Source: Rhodoluna sp.
GTDB taxonomy: Bacteria > Actinomycetota > Actinomycetes > Actinomycetales > Microbacteriaceae
Direction of reading: 5' to 3'
DNA: 64,000 bases
Assembly: GCF_024639375.1 (NCBI RefSeq)
Contig: NZ_JAHEIM010000013.1
Coordinates: forward strand, 1 to 64,000
The notes beneath the pieces are model-generated. The model ran no database searches. It was not told the origin of the DNA and was given only the letters and a program-made list of their open reading frames with translations. Position 1 is the stretch's first letter; every line of letters begins with the position of its first letter. The translations under genes and the position numbers were made by a program. Below, in pieces: positions 28,635-38,567 of this stretch.

Positions 28635-31303
28635 TTCCTCGCCGGTTTTCAAGACTGGTTGCGATTCTCACTTCTACACTTCTGGTCGCAGCTAGCTTCA
28701 TAGCAATTGCTGCCACCAGCAACACCGATAATTCCGAGGCTGCGGTGGCCTCACAGTTTGACCCTGGCCTAATTATTGGCGACAGCGTTTTTTATGACTT
28801 TGGCACCATGACTGCCGATGACGTGCAGAAATTTCTGGAAAGCAAACTACCAAGTTGCAATAACGCAAACGGCATGAAGTGCATCAAAGATTTTCGAATG
28901 GACACACCAGCGGTAAATGGTGAAGATGGCCGCTGTGAATCTTTGCCATCACAGGTAAATCAATCTGCTGCTCGAATGATTTATGTAATTGCCAACGCCT
29001 GCAAAATTAATCCACGCGTTCTTATTGTGACTCTGCAAAAAGAGCAGGGTCTAATCACCAATGGAAACCCGACAAAACGCTCATATGACTTCGCTCTTGG
29101 CATGAACTGCCCAGACACGGCCAGCGGCTGCAGCGCGTCATCCGCGGGTTTCTTTTGGCAGCTCTATAAAGGCGCAGGCCAGTTGCAGTGGTATGGAGAC
29201 CCTCGAGGGTCTTTCACCTTTTTGAAGGTGGGGCAAAACATCACCCGCCGGTATCAAGACAAACAGGTTGAAACCGCCAAGGGCATTAACTGCGGCTCAA
29301 AGACATTTCAACTTAAGAGCCAGGCAACCGCTGCGCTTTATTACTACACGCCTTACACCCCTAATGCTGCTGCTATGGCAAATCTTTACGGCAGCGGTGA
29401 CGCATGCAGCGCCTATGGCAACCGCAACTTTTGGCGCTATTACACCGACTGGTTCGGCAGCCCGGTTGGTGGCGGTTTCTTGCTGAAGAGCGAAACCAGC
29501 GGAACCTACCTAATTGTTGAGGACAAAAAATACTTGATCAACGAGCCTGCTCTGGTGACTGCGTTGAAGCCGCTCGGCCCTTTGGGAACAATTTCGCAGA
29601 CCTACCTTGACTCATTTACCAGTGCGGGAGAGTTGACCCGATTGGTGAAGTCTGCCGCTGGAATTTATTACTTCTTGGCTGACGCACAAAAGTACACCTT
29701 CACAAACTGTGATCAGGTTGCCGGTTTTGGTCTTGATTGCACCAAGGCAATTCAGTTGACCGCGAACCAACTTGCAGCTCTTGGCATTGGCGGACCAGTC
29801 ACTGAGTATGTCTCGGGTGTAGACGGCGACACCTATTTGATTCAGGGAGGCGCAAAGCGTCAAATCTTGGATAACGAGTCGCTGGTCGATTCACGCATTG
29901 GTGTGCCGGCACTTTCTAAATTGAAAATCAGTGCGCTGGCATATTTGCCTTGGGGTAAACCGATAATGCGCAAGGGCAGCTTGTTCACCAACGCGGCAAC
30001 TAAAAAACTTGCCATTTATGACGGCGAGCTCTATTACGACATTGCCGCAGACAGCCAAGCTGACATCAACTTTGCCCCTTGGTTCACGGCGTCTGCCGGC
30101 GTGATGAAGAGTGAAGCGTTGGCTGCGATTGCTTCAAAGCAAACCATAAGAACAATTGTTAATTCTGCGGCTGGTCAGCAATATCTTTTGACTGCCGCCG
30201 GCAAGCGCAAAGTTTCAGCGCAAACACCATTAGTTGGCGACGCGCCAACAATCTCAGACTCCTTACTGAGCGCTATTTCTGACAGCACAGCGCCCACGTT
30301 GAACACACCAGTATTCATCAAGAGCACCACCAAAAAAGACGTTTACTTGGCTGCGGATGGCGCCAAGCGTTTGTTGCCAACAGCAACCGATCGAGTTAAG
30401 TTCAACCCCGCTGTTTTTGACAACACTTTGTTGACGGTGCCTGAAAGCGCAATCGAGCAAATTGAGTTGGGCAACCCCGTTCTAGCTCCAGCGTCTTACG
30501 TAACCACCGGTTCTGCAAACTACTGGATTGACGGGCTGAAGCGTGCGCTGGTAATTAGCAGCGCTGATCAAGCGGCGCTTCTGGGCCTGGGCTCAGCAAA
30601 GCGTGTCGCCGCTTCACAACTTGCTGGGTACTACAAAAAGACCAAAGCCAACGGAATCAAATATCGTTGCGATGACCAGTACTACGTTGTGGTGACTGGC
30701 AAGTTCCATTCAATCTCGGCCAGCGACGCAGCTGACTATCCGGGCACAGCTCTAAAACTCAGTGAGCACAATTGCTTGGCAATCACCAAGGCAACTGTTG
30801 CCATGGGTCGGTTCATCAAGACCTCAGATACCAAGAAGATCTTTCTGATTGACGACGGCAAAAAGCGCTTGGTGGCCTCAACGGCAGCTTATGAAAAACT
30901 TCGTGGCGACGGCCTTGCCTATGTAGTTGTGGGCCCGTACTTTGCTTCAAAGATTGCAACTGGAACTGCCGCCCCAAAGACTATGCCAGCAAGTGAAGCG
31001 GCTACAGAGGCCACCCCGTCTCCATCAACTTCGCCGAGCCCAACCGTAAGCCCTAGCCCCAGTGCTTCACCAAAGCCAACTGTTTCGGCAACGCCAACCG
31101 TGAGCCCGAGCCCAAAAGCGAGCCCAACACCTAGCCCGTCTCCGAGCGTTAGCGCACCAGCTAAAACCTACAAAGTTGTTGCCGGTGACTCAATCACGGC
31201 AATTGCCAAAAAGTTTGGCGTAACCTCAACCGCACTGATGGCCGCAAATAAAATCGCGAACGCCAACTTGATCAAAATTGGTCAAGTGCTGATCATTCCG
31301 TAA
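28631..31303 (+). CDS. Secreted surface protein: N-terminal putative hydrolase-like domain, ~9 repeats, Pro/Ser/Thr linker, C-terminal LysM
   Basis: Signal peptide; VTLQKEQGLITNGNPTKRSYDFALGMNCP; repeated xYLIxDGxKRxI units; PSPSTSPSPTVSPSPS linker; YKVVAGDSITAIAKKFGVTSTALMAANKI LysM; TTG start. Confidence 0.85.
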   Translation: MIPRRFSRLVAILTSTLLVAASFIAIAATSNTDNSEAAVASQFDPGLIIGDSVFYDFGTMTADDVQKFLESKLPSCNNANGMKCIKDFRMDTPAVNGEDGRCESLPSQVNQSAARMIYVIANACKINPRVLIVTLQKEQGLITNGNPTKRSYDFALGMNCPDTASGCSASSAGFFWQLYKGAGQLQWYGDPRGSFTFLKVGQNITRRYQDKQVETAKGINCGSKTFQLKSQATAALYYYTPYTPNAAAMANLYGSGDACSAYGNRNFWRYYTDWFGSPVGGGFLLKSETSGTYLIVEDKKYLINEPALVTALKPLGPLGTISQTYLDSFTSAGELTRLVKSAAGIYYFLADAQKYTFTNCDQVAGFGLDCTKAIQLTANQLAALGIGGPVTEYVSGVDGDTYLIQGGAKRQILDNESLVDSRIGVPALSKLKISALAYLPWGKPIMRKGSLFTNAATKKLAIYDGELYYDIAADSQADINFAPWFTASAGVMKSEALAAIASKQTIRTIVNSAAGQQYLLTAAGKRKVSAQTPLVGDAPTISDSLLSAISDSTAPTLNTPVFIKSTTKKDVYLAADGAKRLLPTATDRVKFNPAVFDNTLLTVPESAIEQIELGNPVLAPASYVTTGSANYWIDGLKRALVISSADQAALLGLGSAKRVAASQLAGYYKKTKANGIKYRCDDQYYVVVTGKFHSISASDAADYPGTALKLSEHNCLAITKATVAMGRFIKTSDTKKIFLIDDGKKRLVASTAAYEKLRGDGLAYVVVGPYFASKIATGTAAPKTMPASEAATEATPSPSTSPSPTVSPSPSASPKPTVSATPTVSPSPKASPTPSPSPSVSAPAKTYKVVAGDSITAIAKKFGVTSTALMAANKIANANLIKIGQVLIIP
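29470..30960 (+). repeat. Degenerate protein-level repeats (~9 units, ~45-70 aa)
   Basis: TYLIVEDKKYLIN / YYFLADAQKYTF / TYLIQGGAKRQIL / KLAIYDGELYYDI / QYLLTAAGKRKV / DVYLAADGAKRLL / NYWIDGLKRALV / KYRCDDQYYVV / KIFLIDDGKKRLV. Confidence 0.7.
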
Positions 31304-31310
31304 TCGCACT

Positions 31311-32681
31311 TTATTTTTGCGAAATTCGCATCCAGTCGAAATTCAAAATCTTTGCTCGCTTTGGCGAACGACCCAATGCCTCAAGGTTCTCTGATGGCTC
31401 GTTCACTTTTATTGCCAACAATGTGAAAATCAGCCAGCCACTCTCGATGAGCATGCGACTTTCTGTGAGTGACCAAACCAAAAGCCCGATCAAAATCAAA
31501 ACCGGCCACAAATAAAGTGGACTCGTGTGTCGCACAGCAAGGCGCCAAATTTTAATGAATGTCACAAGAACGAGTGCCGCAAAAATCATCAGGCCAATAA
31601 TGCCTAGCTGCAGCCAGATATCCAAATAGGCGTTGTGTGCCTGAAAGTAAGGCACGTTATTGATAACCACGAGGCCGTCATATGGTTTTACGCCCGGCAC
31701 CCAATAGCTAATCCAACCCCAACCAAGCCATTGCTTTTGCTCAATCAGGTTCAGCACGATTTTCCAGATGCCACTTCGGCCGGTCATGTCTGGGCTCTTG
31801 CCGATTAGTTCAAACACCTGGGCTCTGAAGAATAAAACGATCACTGCGATGGTGCCAGCGGTAGCCCAGGCAATGCGGTAATACTTGTGGCGAGTTTCGC
31901 GATCTTTACCCTCGGCGGCAATTGACACCACAGCAGAAAGTGCAATTGCAGCCATCGCAAAACCTACGCCAGCGGATTTTGCCATCCAGATTGCACCCAA
32001 CGCAAAAACCAAACTGAATGCGCTAAGCCATCTTGAGGTGCCCACGATCAAGTATTCGACAAAGAAAATAACGACACCCAACATGGCCACATAGGCAAGC
32101 AAATTTGAATTACCAACAATGCCTTGAATGCGGTTACCGTCAAACAGATGGCCTTGAGTCCAATAGAAAGCGGGTGCTGGCGGAACATCACCTTCGTAGT
32201 TTTTAAAGATCGGTGCGATTGGGCCGCGAACAAATGCTGCGGCCACGAATTCGAAAACCAATGAGCTCAACAAAATAAATCGAATGACATTTGCGAAAAC
32301 TCTCAGCAGATGGCGCCAGCTGAGCAGAGCAGCCAGAAAAATTGCCACCAGGGTCGTGAGTAGTTGAGCCAGAGTGGCGAGTGCAGAAAAAGTTGGATAG
32401 GCCGACCAGATTGTGCTCAGGGCCATCCAGGCAAGAAGCAAATAAAGAGGCAGCGGAATTTCATTAAAAATTGCAGTGGTTCGATTTTTAATTAACATTG
32501 TCACCACACCGGCAACAACGCCCGCCAGAATGATGCCCCAGCCCCACCATCCCAAGCTGTAGCGCACGGCGTCGCCGGCCAGAAGGGTAAAGAGGCCCAC
32601 CGAGGCAATCGTGGTTTTGGTTCGATAGCCCTTTTCTCGGGTATTGAAGACCACGCGAATTGGTCTAGTAAGTGCGTTCAT
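31311..32681 (-). CDS. O-antigen ligase-like membrane protein
   Basis: Polytopic; GIVGNSNLLAYVAMLGVV; GRSGIWKIVLNLIEQKQWLGWGWISYW; AHNAYLDIWLQLGIIGL (Wzy/WaaL family). Confidence 0.87.
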   Translation of the reverse strand: MNALTRPIRVVFNTREKGYRTKTTIASVGLFTLLAGDAVRYSLGWWGWGIILAGVVAGVVTMLIKNRTTAIFNEIPLPLYLLLAWMALSTIWSAYPTFSALATLAQLLTTLVAIFLAALLSWRHLLRVFANVIRFILLSSLVFEFVAAAFVRGPIAPIFKNYEGDVPPAPAFYWTQGHLFDGNRIQGIVGNSNLLAYVAMLGVVIFFVEYLIVGTSRWLSAFSLVFALGAIWMAKSAGVGFAMAAIALSAVVSIAAEGKDRETRHKYYRIAWATAGTIAVIVLFFRAQVFELIGKSPDMTGRSGIWKIVLNLIEQKQWLGWGWISYWVPGVKPYDGLVVINNVPYFQAHNAYLDIWLQLGIIGLMIFAALVLVTFIKIWRLAVRHTSPLYLWPVLILIGLLVWSLTESRMLIESGWLIFTLLAIKVNEPSENLEALGRSPKRAKILNFDWMRISQK

Positions 32682-32763
32682 TGCAACTTTCCGGTTTGGG
32701 CTTGTTCAAGTCTATTTCGGCTCACCCTGATTAGGCTTAGAGCCGCTAGTTGAAAGGAATTCA

Positions 32764-33915
32764 GTGCTGGTCAAAATTGCCAATACCGCGCGTGATTACG
32801 CCTGGGGTTCGCACGACCTGATTCCTGATTACTTCGGCATTCCAGCCAAGGGCGGGCCAATGGCCGAGATTTGGTTTGGCACTCACGCGGGCTCGCCAGC
32901 CTTTCTGGTTGAAGAACCTGATGTCACTTTGGTAGACAAACTTGGTGGTCATCAACTTCGCTTCTTGCTCAAAATCCTGGCAGCGGGTTCGCCGCTCTCG
33001 ATTCAGGCGCATCCAAACAGTGCTCAGGCTGCCGCTGGTTTCGAACGTGAGAACGCCCAAGGCATTCCGCTGAATGCAAAAAACCGCAACTATAAAGATG
33101 ATCGGCACAAGCCCGAAATTGTGGTTGCCCTAACCGATTTTGAAGCGCTCTGCGGATTCAAATCGATCAAAGCCATTGACGAACTGCTCGAAGATTTTGT
33201 TTCACATTCCGGGGTGAGCGAAGGTTTTAGAACACTGTCTGCGCACTGGAAAGACTTGCTGCACCAAGAAAACGGTTTGCAGAAATTGTTTTCTGACATC
33301 ATTCACCGTCGCGGCAATTTAGACGGCTTCAATGCCGAACTCACCGCCCTAGCCGACGGCGAAGCACAGTTTGCTTTGGCTGAACGATTGAATCTGATTT
33401 ATCCGGGGGACCCTGGTGTTGTCGTTGCCATGCTGATGAACCATGTTCGACTGAAGCCAAATCAAGCGCTGTTTCTGCCGGCCGGCAACATTCACGCTTA
33501 TTTAGGTGGCCTAGCAGTTGAACTGATGGCTTCATCTGACAACGTGCTTCGTGGTGGCTTAACCCCAAAGCACATCGACGTTGATGAGCTCGAGCGTGTG
33601 ATTGATTTTGGGGCGGGGGAGTTGCCTCGGGTTGAGCCAATTGAGCTTTCTGCAGGGCTAACCCATTACCCATGTGCCGTGGATGACTTCTTGCTTTACC
33701 GCGTGGAGCCGAGTGGCCTGCGGGTTTTGGCCGACATGAATTTGCCGGGTGAGTGCGTAATTTTGTGTACGGCAGGTGAAATCTTGGTGAGCGATAGTTT
33801 GGGCGAAATGTTGACCCTGCGCCGCGGCGAGGCTGCCTATCTTTCGGAAACCCCTACTTTATTCACTGTTGCAGGCGCGGGCACGGGCTTTATAGCCGTT
33901 TCGCCTACCAGATAA
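32764..33915 (+). CDS. manA: Mannose-6-phosphate isomerase, class I
   Basis: YAWGSHDLIPDYFG; AEIWFGTHAGSPA; LSIQAHPNSAQA; HKPEIVVALTDFEALCGFK; GTG start. Confidence 0.95.
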   Translation: MLVKIANTARDYAWGSHDLIPDYFGIPAKGGPMAEIWFGTHAGSPAFLVEEPDVTLVDKLGGHQLRFLLKILAAGSPLSIQAHPNSAQAAAGFERENAQGIPLNAKNRNYKDDRHKPEIVVALTDFEALCGFKSIKAIDELLEDFVSHSGVSEGFRTLSAHWKDLLHQENGLQKLFSDIIHRRGNLDGFNAELTALADGEAQFALAERLNLIYPGDPGVVVAMLMNHVRLKPNQALFLPAGNIHAYLGGLAVELMASSDNVLRGGLTPKHIDVDELERVIDFGAGELPRVEPIELSAGLTHYPCAVDDFLLYRVEPSGLRVLADMNLPGECVILCTAGEILVSDSLGEMLTLRRGEAAYLSETPTLFTVAGAGTGFIAVSPTR

Positions 33916-33951
33916 GCCTCAAGGGCGAGTTAAGACTTGCCGAAACTCAAC

Positions 33952-33997
33952 TTGACACAACCCGAACTACAAGAGTGTAATTACAACTACAAAAGTA
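33952..33997 (+). promoter_or_regulatory. Predicted whiB promoter with 20-bp-period direct repeat
   Basis: TTGACA (33952-33957), 18 nt, TGTAAT (33976-33981); AACTACAAGAGT (33965-33976) and AACTACAAAAGT (33985-33996); TGTAATTACA palindrome (33976-33985). Confidence 0.55.
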
Positions 33998-34051
33998 TTC
34001 GAAAGATTCCGAATGGCATAAAAGCCGGGGGTCGGGTTAGGAATAGAAGTT

Positions 34052-34357
34052 ATGGACAGTCGTAATCGTGTGCCAGAAAACTGGTTTATCGATCCAATTC
34101 GACTTGGTGTCGCGGGGGCGTACTCAGATCCAGAAAGCGACCCACTAGCTTGGCAGGCCGACGCACTTTGTGCGCAGACTGACCCAGAGGCGTTCTTCCC
34201 AGAAAAGGGCGGTTCGACTCGCGACGCAAAGCGCATCTGCACTGGTTGCGAAGTTAAGGCTCAGTGCCTTGACTATGCACTTGCAAATGACGAGCGTTTT
34301 GGAATTTGGGGCGGTTTGTCAGAGCGCGAACGTCGCAAGCTCAAGAAGCGCGCCTAA
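34052..34357 (+). CDS. WhiB-family Fe-S transcriptional regulator (WhiB2/WhmD-like)
   Basis: ALCAQTDPEAFFPEKGGSTRDAKRICTGCEVKAQCLDYALANDERFGIWGGLSERERRKLKKR; four Cys and GIWGG turn. Confidence 0.92.
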   Translation: MDSRNRVPENWFIDPIRLGVAGAYSDPESDPLAWQADALCAQTDPEAFFPEKGGSTRDAKRICTGCEVKAQCLDYALANDERFGIWGGLSERERRKLKKRA

Positions 34358-34381
34358 GCAAACGGCTTTTAGCCGTTGATT

Positions 34382-37240
34382 ATGAAACCCCTAGTTACCG
34401 CCGTCATCGTCTCGCACGATGAAGCAGGTTATTTTGCGGCAACTCTTGAAGCAGTTCAGTCGCAAACCCGTGCGCCTAATCAAATTGTTTTGATTGACAC
34501 TTCAACCACGGATGAATGTGCAACCTTGGCCGAAGCCCAAGGCGTTACACAAATTACAAAACTTTCTAACAAAGCCACTTTGTCTCAAATTTTGGCTGCC
34601 GCCCGCGCCTCTAGCTTGGATGCCGAGTGGTTTTGGTTTTTGCACGATGACAGCGCGCCAAAACCGGATGCTCTAAACGAATTGCTTCGAGCAACAGAAC
34701 TTTCACCGTCGGTTGCAATTGCCGGGCCAAAACAAGTTGACTGGAATGACAATCGCATTGTCACGCAGCAAGGGCTAACACTCACACCAATGGGCGACCT
34801 GTTCTCAATGGTGCGCGGTGAACTTGATCAGGGTCAACACGATGATGTCGATGATGTTCTTGCAGTTGGCACCGCCGGCGCATTAATTCGCTTAGATGTT
34901 TTTGATGAACTTTCTGGCTTTGACTCAAAAGCGCCAGCACTTGCTTCGGATATTGACTACTCAATTCGCGTTCGTTTAGCTGGCCACCGAGTAATTGTGG
35001 TGCCGCAGGCCAAGGTTGCTCACGCGGGGCTTTCGATGCAAGGCAAACGCCCGCGACGTTGGTTGGGCACTTCACCAAAGGCTGCGCTGCGGCGCAGCGC
35101 GATTCACTTGCGTCTGGCTTATGCGCCGTTGCCAAGCGCCCTGTTGTTTTGGCTTTTTCTTCCTCTCATTTCGTTAGTGCGAGTTTTTTGGCGAGTTGCA
35201 ACAAAGCGCCCAGATCGACTGTGGTCTGAAATCACCGCAGGCCTTTGGGGTTACTTCACATTATTTTCGAGACTTTCAAGTCGAGCAAAAATTAGCAAGA
35301 CCAGCAAGTTCAAGTTCTCAAAATTAAAGGCCTTGCGGGCAACTACCGCGCAGGTGCGCCAAAATAATCGTGCCCAACTTGATCACGAAGAGACTCAAGC
35401 CAAGCTTGCCGCCTTTGAATCGGGTGAGAGCGAGTCATTCGTGAAACCTGCTGGGTTCGTAGCGTCTGGAGCAATTTGGATTTCGTTGGCACTGGCCGCG
35501 CTCAACGTGGCTTTTTGGCCAGGCGATGTGGCGGCAGCGGGTGGCGGTCTGTTGCCTTTGTCTTCGGCTTGGCTAGAACTTTTTGCTCATGCTGGCGCCT
35601 CTTATCAGCCAATCGGTTTTGGGTTCTATGGTCCTAGTGATCCGTTTGTTTGGGTGCTCACTTTCCTAAGCGCCTTCACTTTTTGGTCGCCCTCGTTGGC
35701 AATGGTTATTTTGATTTGGCTAGCAAAGGTAATCGCGTTTGCTGGGGCTTGGCGCGTGGTTTCGCTTTTTAGCAATTCAGCACTGGTTCGCAATCTAGCG
35801 GCCTTGGTTTTTGCCTTATGGCCGGTGGTTTCACAACTGCAAAGCGACGCAAGGTCGCCTGGCTTGATTGCAACGTTGGCGCTGCCTTGGTTGATTTATG
35901 CAGCCGCGGTTGCGGCGGGCTTCAGCCGACGATCTCTCACTTCCTCGCAAACTTGGGTGTGGGTAGGAGTCTCTGGTTTGCTGCTGGCAATTGTCGCGGC
36001 GTCTTCACCCAACCTTCTGCCAATTTTGGCTCTCGTTTTTTTGGTGATCCTGTTTGCCAAGGTTCGCAAATTCGGTTACCTAATTTGGATCCCACTGCCA
36101 ACAGCTGCCTTGTTCGGGCCATCGGTGCTTTATTACCTGAGCCTTTGGCAACCGCTTGCCATCTTTGCCGACCCAGGTTTGCCGCAAGCTTCAACCCGAT
36201 TTGCAATTTGGCAAATTCTTTTGGGCGGTTCCTCTCGCTCAATTGATCTAGGTGCAATTGGCGCATTTTCGTTTTGGGTTGCAGCGGTTCCGGTAGCACT
36301 CGCTCTGCTAGCTTTGCTGACCCGCAAAGCCTTGTTGTCACTAATTATTTGGATTGTTGTTTTAGTGATTGCCACCTGGAGTTATGTCGTCGAAAACTTT
36401 GACTTCGTGGCCGTGGGTATCGGTTCAGCAACCTTTGCTGGTGAATTTGTAAACGGTTCACCATTTGCTTTGATGACATTTGCGGCACTAGGTGTGGTTG
36501 TTTTGATCGCGATTCTTTTCGAAGCACTCAACAGCACAAAATTGAAAAAAGTCTTAGCGGTGTTGCTAACGATTCTGGCAATTGTGCCAGCGGCTGCAAT
36601 GGCTGCCACAGCCGTTAACCCCCTCAGCTATAACGATGGCCGAGTGGTGCCATCCATTGTTGCTGCTGAGGCAGAGCAGGGCAGTCAACTTAATTTGCTG
36701 GTCATCAATCCAATAAAAAACGCTGAAGGCAAACCTGCTTACGCCGCGGAGCTGGTTGCCGGCGACGGCGTTCAACTTGAAGACGTGAGTCTTGGCTACC
36801 GCTTTGCTGTTGGAGCAACCGCAAACGGTTTTGGTTATGAGTTGATTGCCAGACGCGCACAAGCTGCTGAGCTGGTAGCCGATTTAGTTTCGGCAAATGG
36901 CAAACCCCTGCAAGCACAACTTGATCGCGTTCGGGTTGGCTATGTTTTGTTGCCCACCAGCACATCCGAAGCGTCAGGCGATTTGGCCATTGGCCTCGAC
37001 TCGATCAAAGAGCTTGAAGCCGTTGGTATCACTGAATTTGGCAAACTCTGGCGAGTTAAATCACCAGACCAGGCTTTGCAGCACGGCCAACCAGTCGCGC
37101 AATCAATGTGGTCAATCACCAAGGCCGTGCAACTGGCAGTGTTGTTGGCGTTTATTTTGTTGGCGCTGCCAACTTCTCGTGCCGCTCGTGCGAAACAAAC
37201 CGATAGCGCCATCTTTGTTGAGGCTGGTGAAGACAACTGA
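34382..37240 (+). CDS. Large membrane glycosyltransferase (GT2 domain plus multi-TM region)
   Basis: VTAVIVSHDEAGYFAATLEAVQSQTRAPNQIVLIDTST GT2 N-terminus; long hydrophobic C-terminal portion; upstream of DUF5719-like gene. Confidence 0.87.
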   Translation: MKPLVTAVIVSHDEAGYFAATLEAVQSQTRAPNQIVLIDTSTTDECATLAEAQGVTQITKLSNKATLSQILAAARASSLDAEWFWFLHDDSAPKPDALNELLRATELSPSVAIAGPKQVDWNDNRIVTQQGLTLTPMGDLFSMVRGELDQGQHDDVDDVLAVGTAGALIRLDVFDELSGFDSKAPALASDIDYSIRVRLAGHRVIVVPQAKVAHAGLSMQGKRPRRWLGTSPKAALRRSAIHLRLAYAPLPSALLFWLFLPLISLVRVFWRVATKRPDRLWSEITAGLWGYFTLFSRLSSRAKISKTSKFKFSKLKALRATTAQVRQNNRAQLDHEETQAKLAAFESGESESFVKPAGFVASGAIWISLALAALNVAFWPGDVAAAGGGLLPLSSAWLELFAHAGASYQPIGFGFYGPSDPFVWVLTFLSAFTFWSPSLAMVILIWLAKVIAFAGAWRVVSLFSNSALVRNLAALVFALWPVVSQLQSDARSPGLIATLALPWLIYAAAVAAGFSRRSLTSSQTWVWVGVSGLLLAIVAASSPNLLPILALVFLVILFAKVRKFGYLIWIPLPTAALFGPSVLYYLSLWQPLAIFADPGLPQASTRFAIWQILLGGSSRSIDLGAIGAFSFWVAAVPVALALLALLTRKALLSLIIWIVVLVIATWSYVVENFDFVAVGIGSATFAGEFVNGSPFALMTFAALGVVVLIAILFEALNSTKLKKVLAVLLTILAIVPAAAMAATAVNPLSYNDGRVVPSIVAAEAEQGSQLNLLVINPIKNAEGKPAYAAELVAGDGVQLEDVSLGYRFAVGATANGFGYELIARRAQAAELVADLVSANGKPLQAQLDRVRVGYVLLPTSTSEASGDLAIGLDSIKELEAVGITEFGKLWRVKSPDQALQHGQPVAQSMWSITKAVQLAVLLAFILLALPTSRAARAKQTDSAIFVEAGEDN

Positions 37241-38553
37241 TGCTAAAGCGAATTGCTTCGATTTTGGTGGTCGCTGCCGCGCTGGCGGCATCCGTAGTTT
37301 GGGCACCAGCAATCAGCCTTCAGATTGGAGAGTTGCCAAACACGACAACCCTCGATGTGAAAGCGCGTGATCTTTCTTTGGTTTGTGTCGGCGGCGCCTA
37401 CAAAGCCACTTCGAAACTGGGTGAGTTCGAACAAATTGGCTCGCCGCTTATTTCGTCGCAATTCAACGGCTCGGCAAGCACTTCGCTATCGGTTCAAGAC
37501 GGCGTTTATACGGTGAGTGACCCGGCAGGCAGCGACGCCCAGGGCTCAGCACTGTTGAATGTGAACCAGGTGCAAGCGCTCGATGGTGCAACGCTGGCAG
37601 GGCTCTCAGGCACGGCCTGCCAACGCGCCACTCAAGACCTTTGGTTGGTAGGCGGTGACACCCGCGTTGGTCGCGAGGCGTTGCTCATTTTGAAAAACCC
37701 AACCACCGTTGATTCAACTGTGGACCTTCAGGTTTTTAGCGAGGGTGGTTTAGTTGACGCCCCTGGATTAACTGGAATCTCAGTTATCGGTGGCAAGACG
37801 ACAATCATTCCGCTGTCTGGATTGATTCCGAAGACTACAAGTTTTGCTACTCATGTGACTGCAAAGGGCGGCGCAATTGCAGCCTGGATTCAGCAGCGTA
37901 CAGTTCACGGTTTGACCGCTTCGGGTTTTGATTACATTTCTCCTTCTCCGCAGCCAGCAAAGCAACAGGTGATTCCTGGAGTTTTGATTCGTGGCGCTAA
38001 GTTGGCGAAAAAACTAATCGCAGCGGATGCCGATTACGGAGATTTGCAAACTGTGTTGCGTGTTTATGTGCCAGGAGCCAAATCGGCAACTGTGACAGCT
38101 CAGCTGGTTGGTTCAACGGCAAAAACTTTTGGAACAGTAATTCAAGCCACGGTGCAAGGTGGTTCAGTTATTGATCTGCCATTCGGTTCGGTTGCCGATG
38201 GCGATTATGCAGTCTTGGTGAATTCAAATGTAAAGGTGCAAACAGCTTTGCGCCTTTCGCGAGTTGTTTCAGCCAAGGCGCCTGACTTTGCCTGGCTTGC
38301 GGCTGCCGAAGGCTCAAGCGCGCTTAGAAAAATATCAGTGCCGGTTCAAGGCATTAGCAAGCTAGCAATTTATAACCAGGCCACACAAAGTTATGAAGTG
38401 AATTTGGCAACCGCCGGTTCAACCGTTTCACTCGGTGGTACCAGCGCTGCTCTTTTTGCAAACCTGATTGTTGACGTGGATGGCTCAGTCGCCGGCATAG
38501 CAGTGCTTGATCAAAGGAACTCGGGCGGCAAAGTTGCCGTCAGCGTTCGCTAA
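37240..38553 (+). CDS. DUF5719-like exported protein
   Basis: Signal/TM anchor, beta-rich extracellular protein in conserved whiB-GT2-DUF5719-manB-ahcY-mtrA order. Confidence 0.7.
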   Translation: MLKRIASILVVAAALAASVVWAPAISLQIGELPNTTTLDVKARDLSLVCVGGAYKATSKLGEFEQIGSPLISSQFNGSASTSLSVQDGVYTVSDPAGSDAQGSALLNVNQVQALDGATLAGLSGTACQRATQDLWLVGGDTRVGREALLILKNPTTVDSTVDLQVFSEGGLVDAPGLTGISVIGGKTTIIPLSGLIPKTTSFATHVTAKGGAIAAWIQQRTVHGLTASGFDYISPSPQPAKQQVIPGVLIRGAKLAKKLIAADADYGDLQTVLRVYVPGAKSATVTAQLVGSTAKTFGTVIQATVQGGSVIDLPFGSVADGDYAVLVNSNVKVQTALRLSRVVSAKAPDFAWLAAAEGSSALRKISVPVQGISKLAIYNQATQSYEVNLATAGSTVSLGGTSAALFANLIVDVDGSVAGIAVLDQRNSGGKVAVSVR

Positions 38554-38567
38554 GTTTCGCTAGCTGC

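Noticed and set aside
31000-31165. Repetitive PSPSxS-encoding DNA considered as a CRISPR or tandem repeat element
   Set aside because: In-frame low-complexity Pro/Ser/Thr linker of the LysM protein; no conserved repeat-spacer structure.
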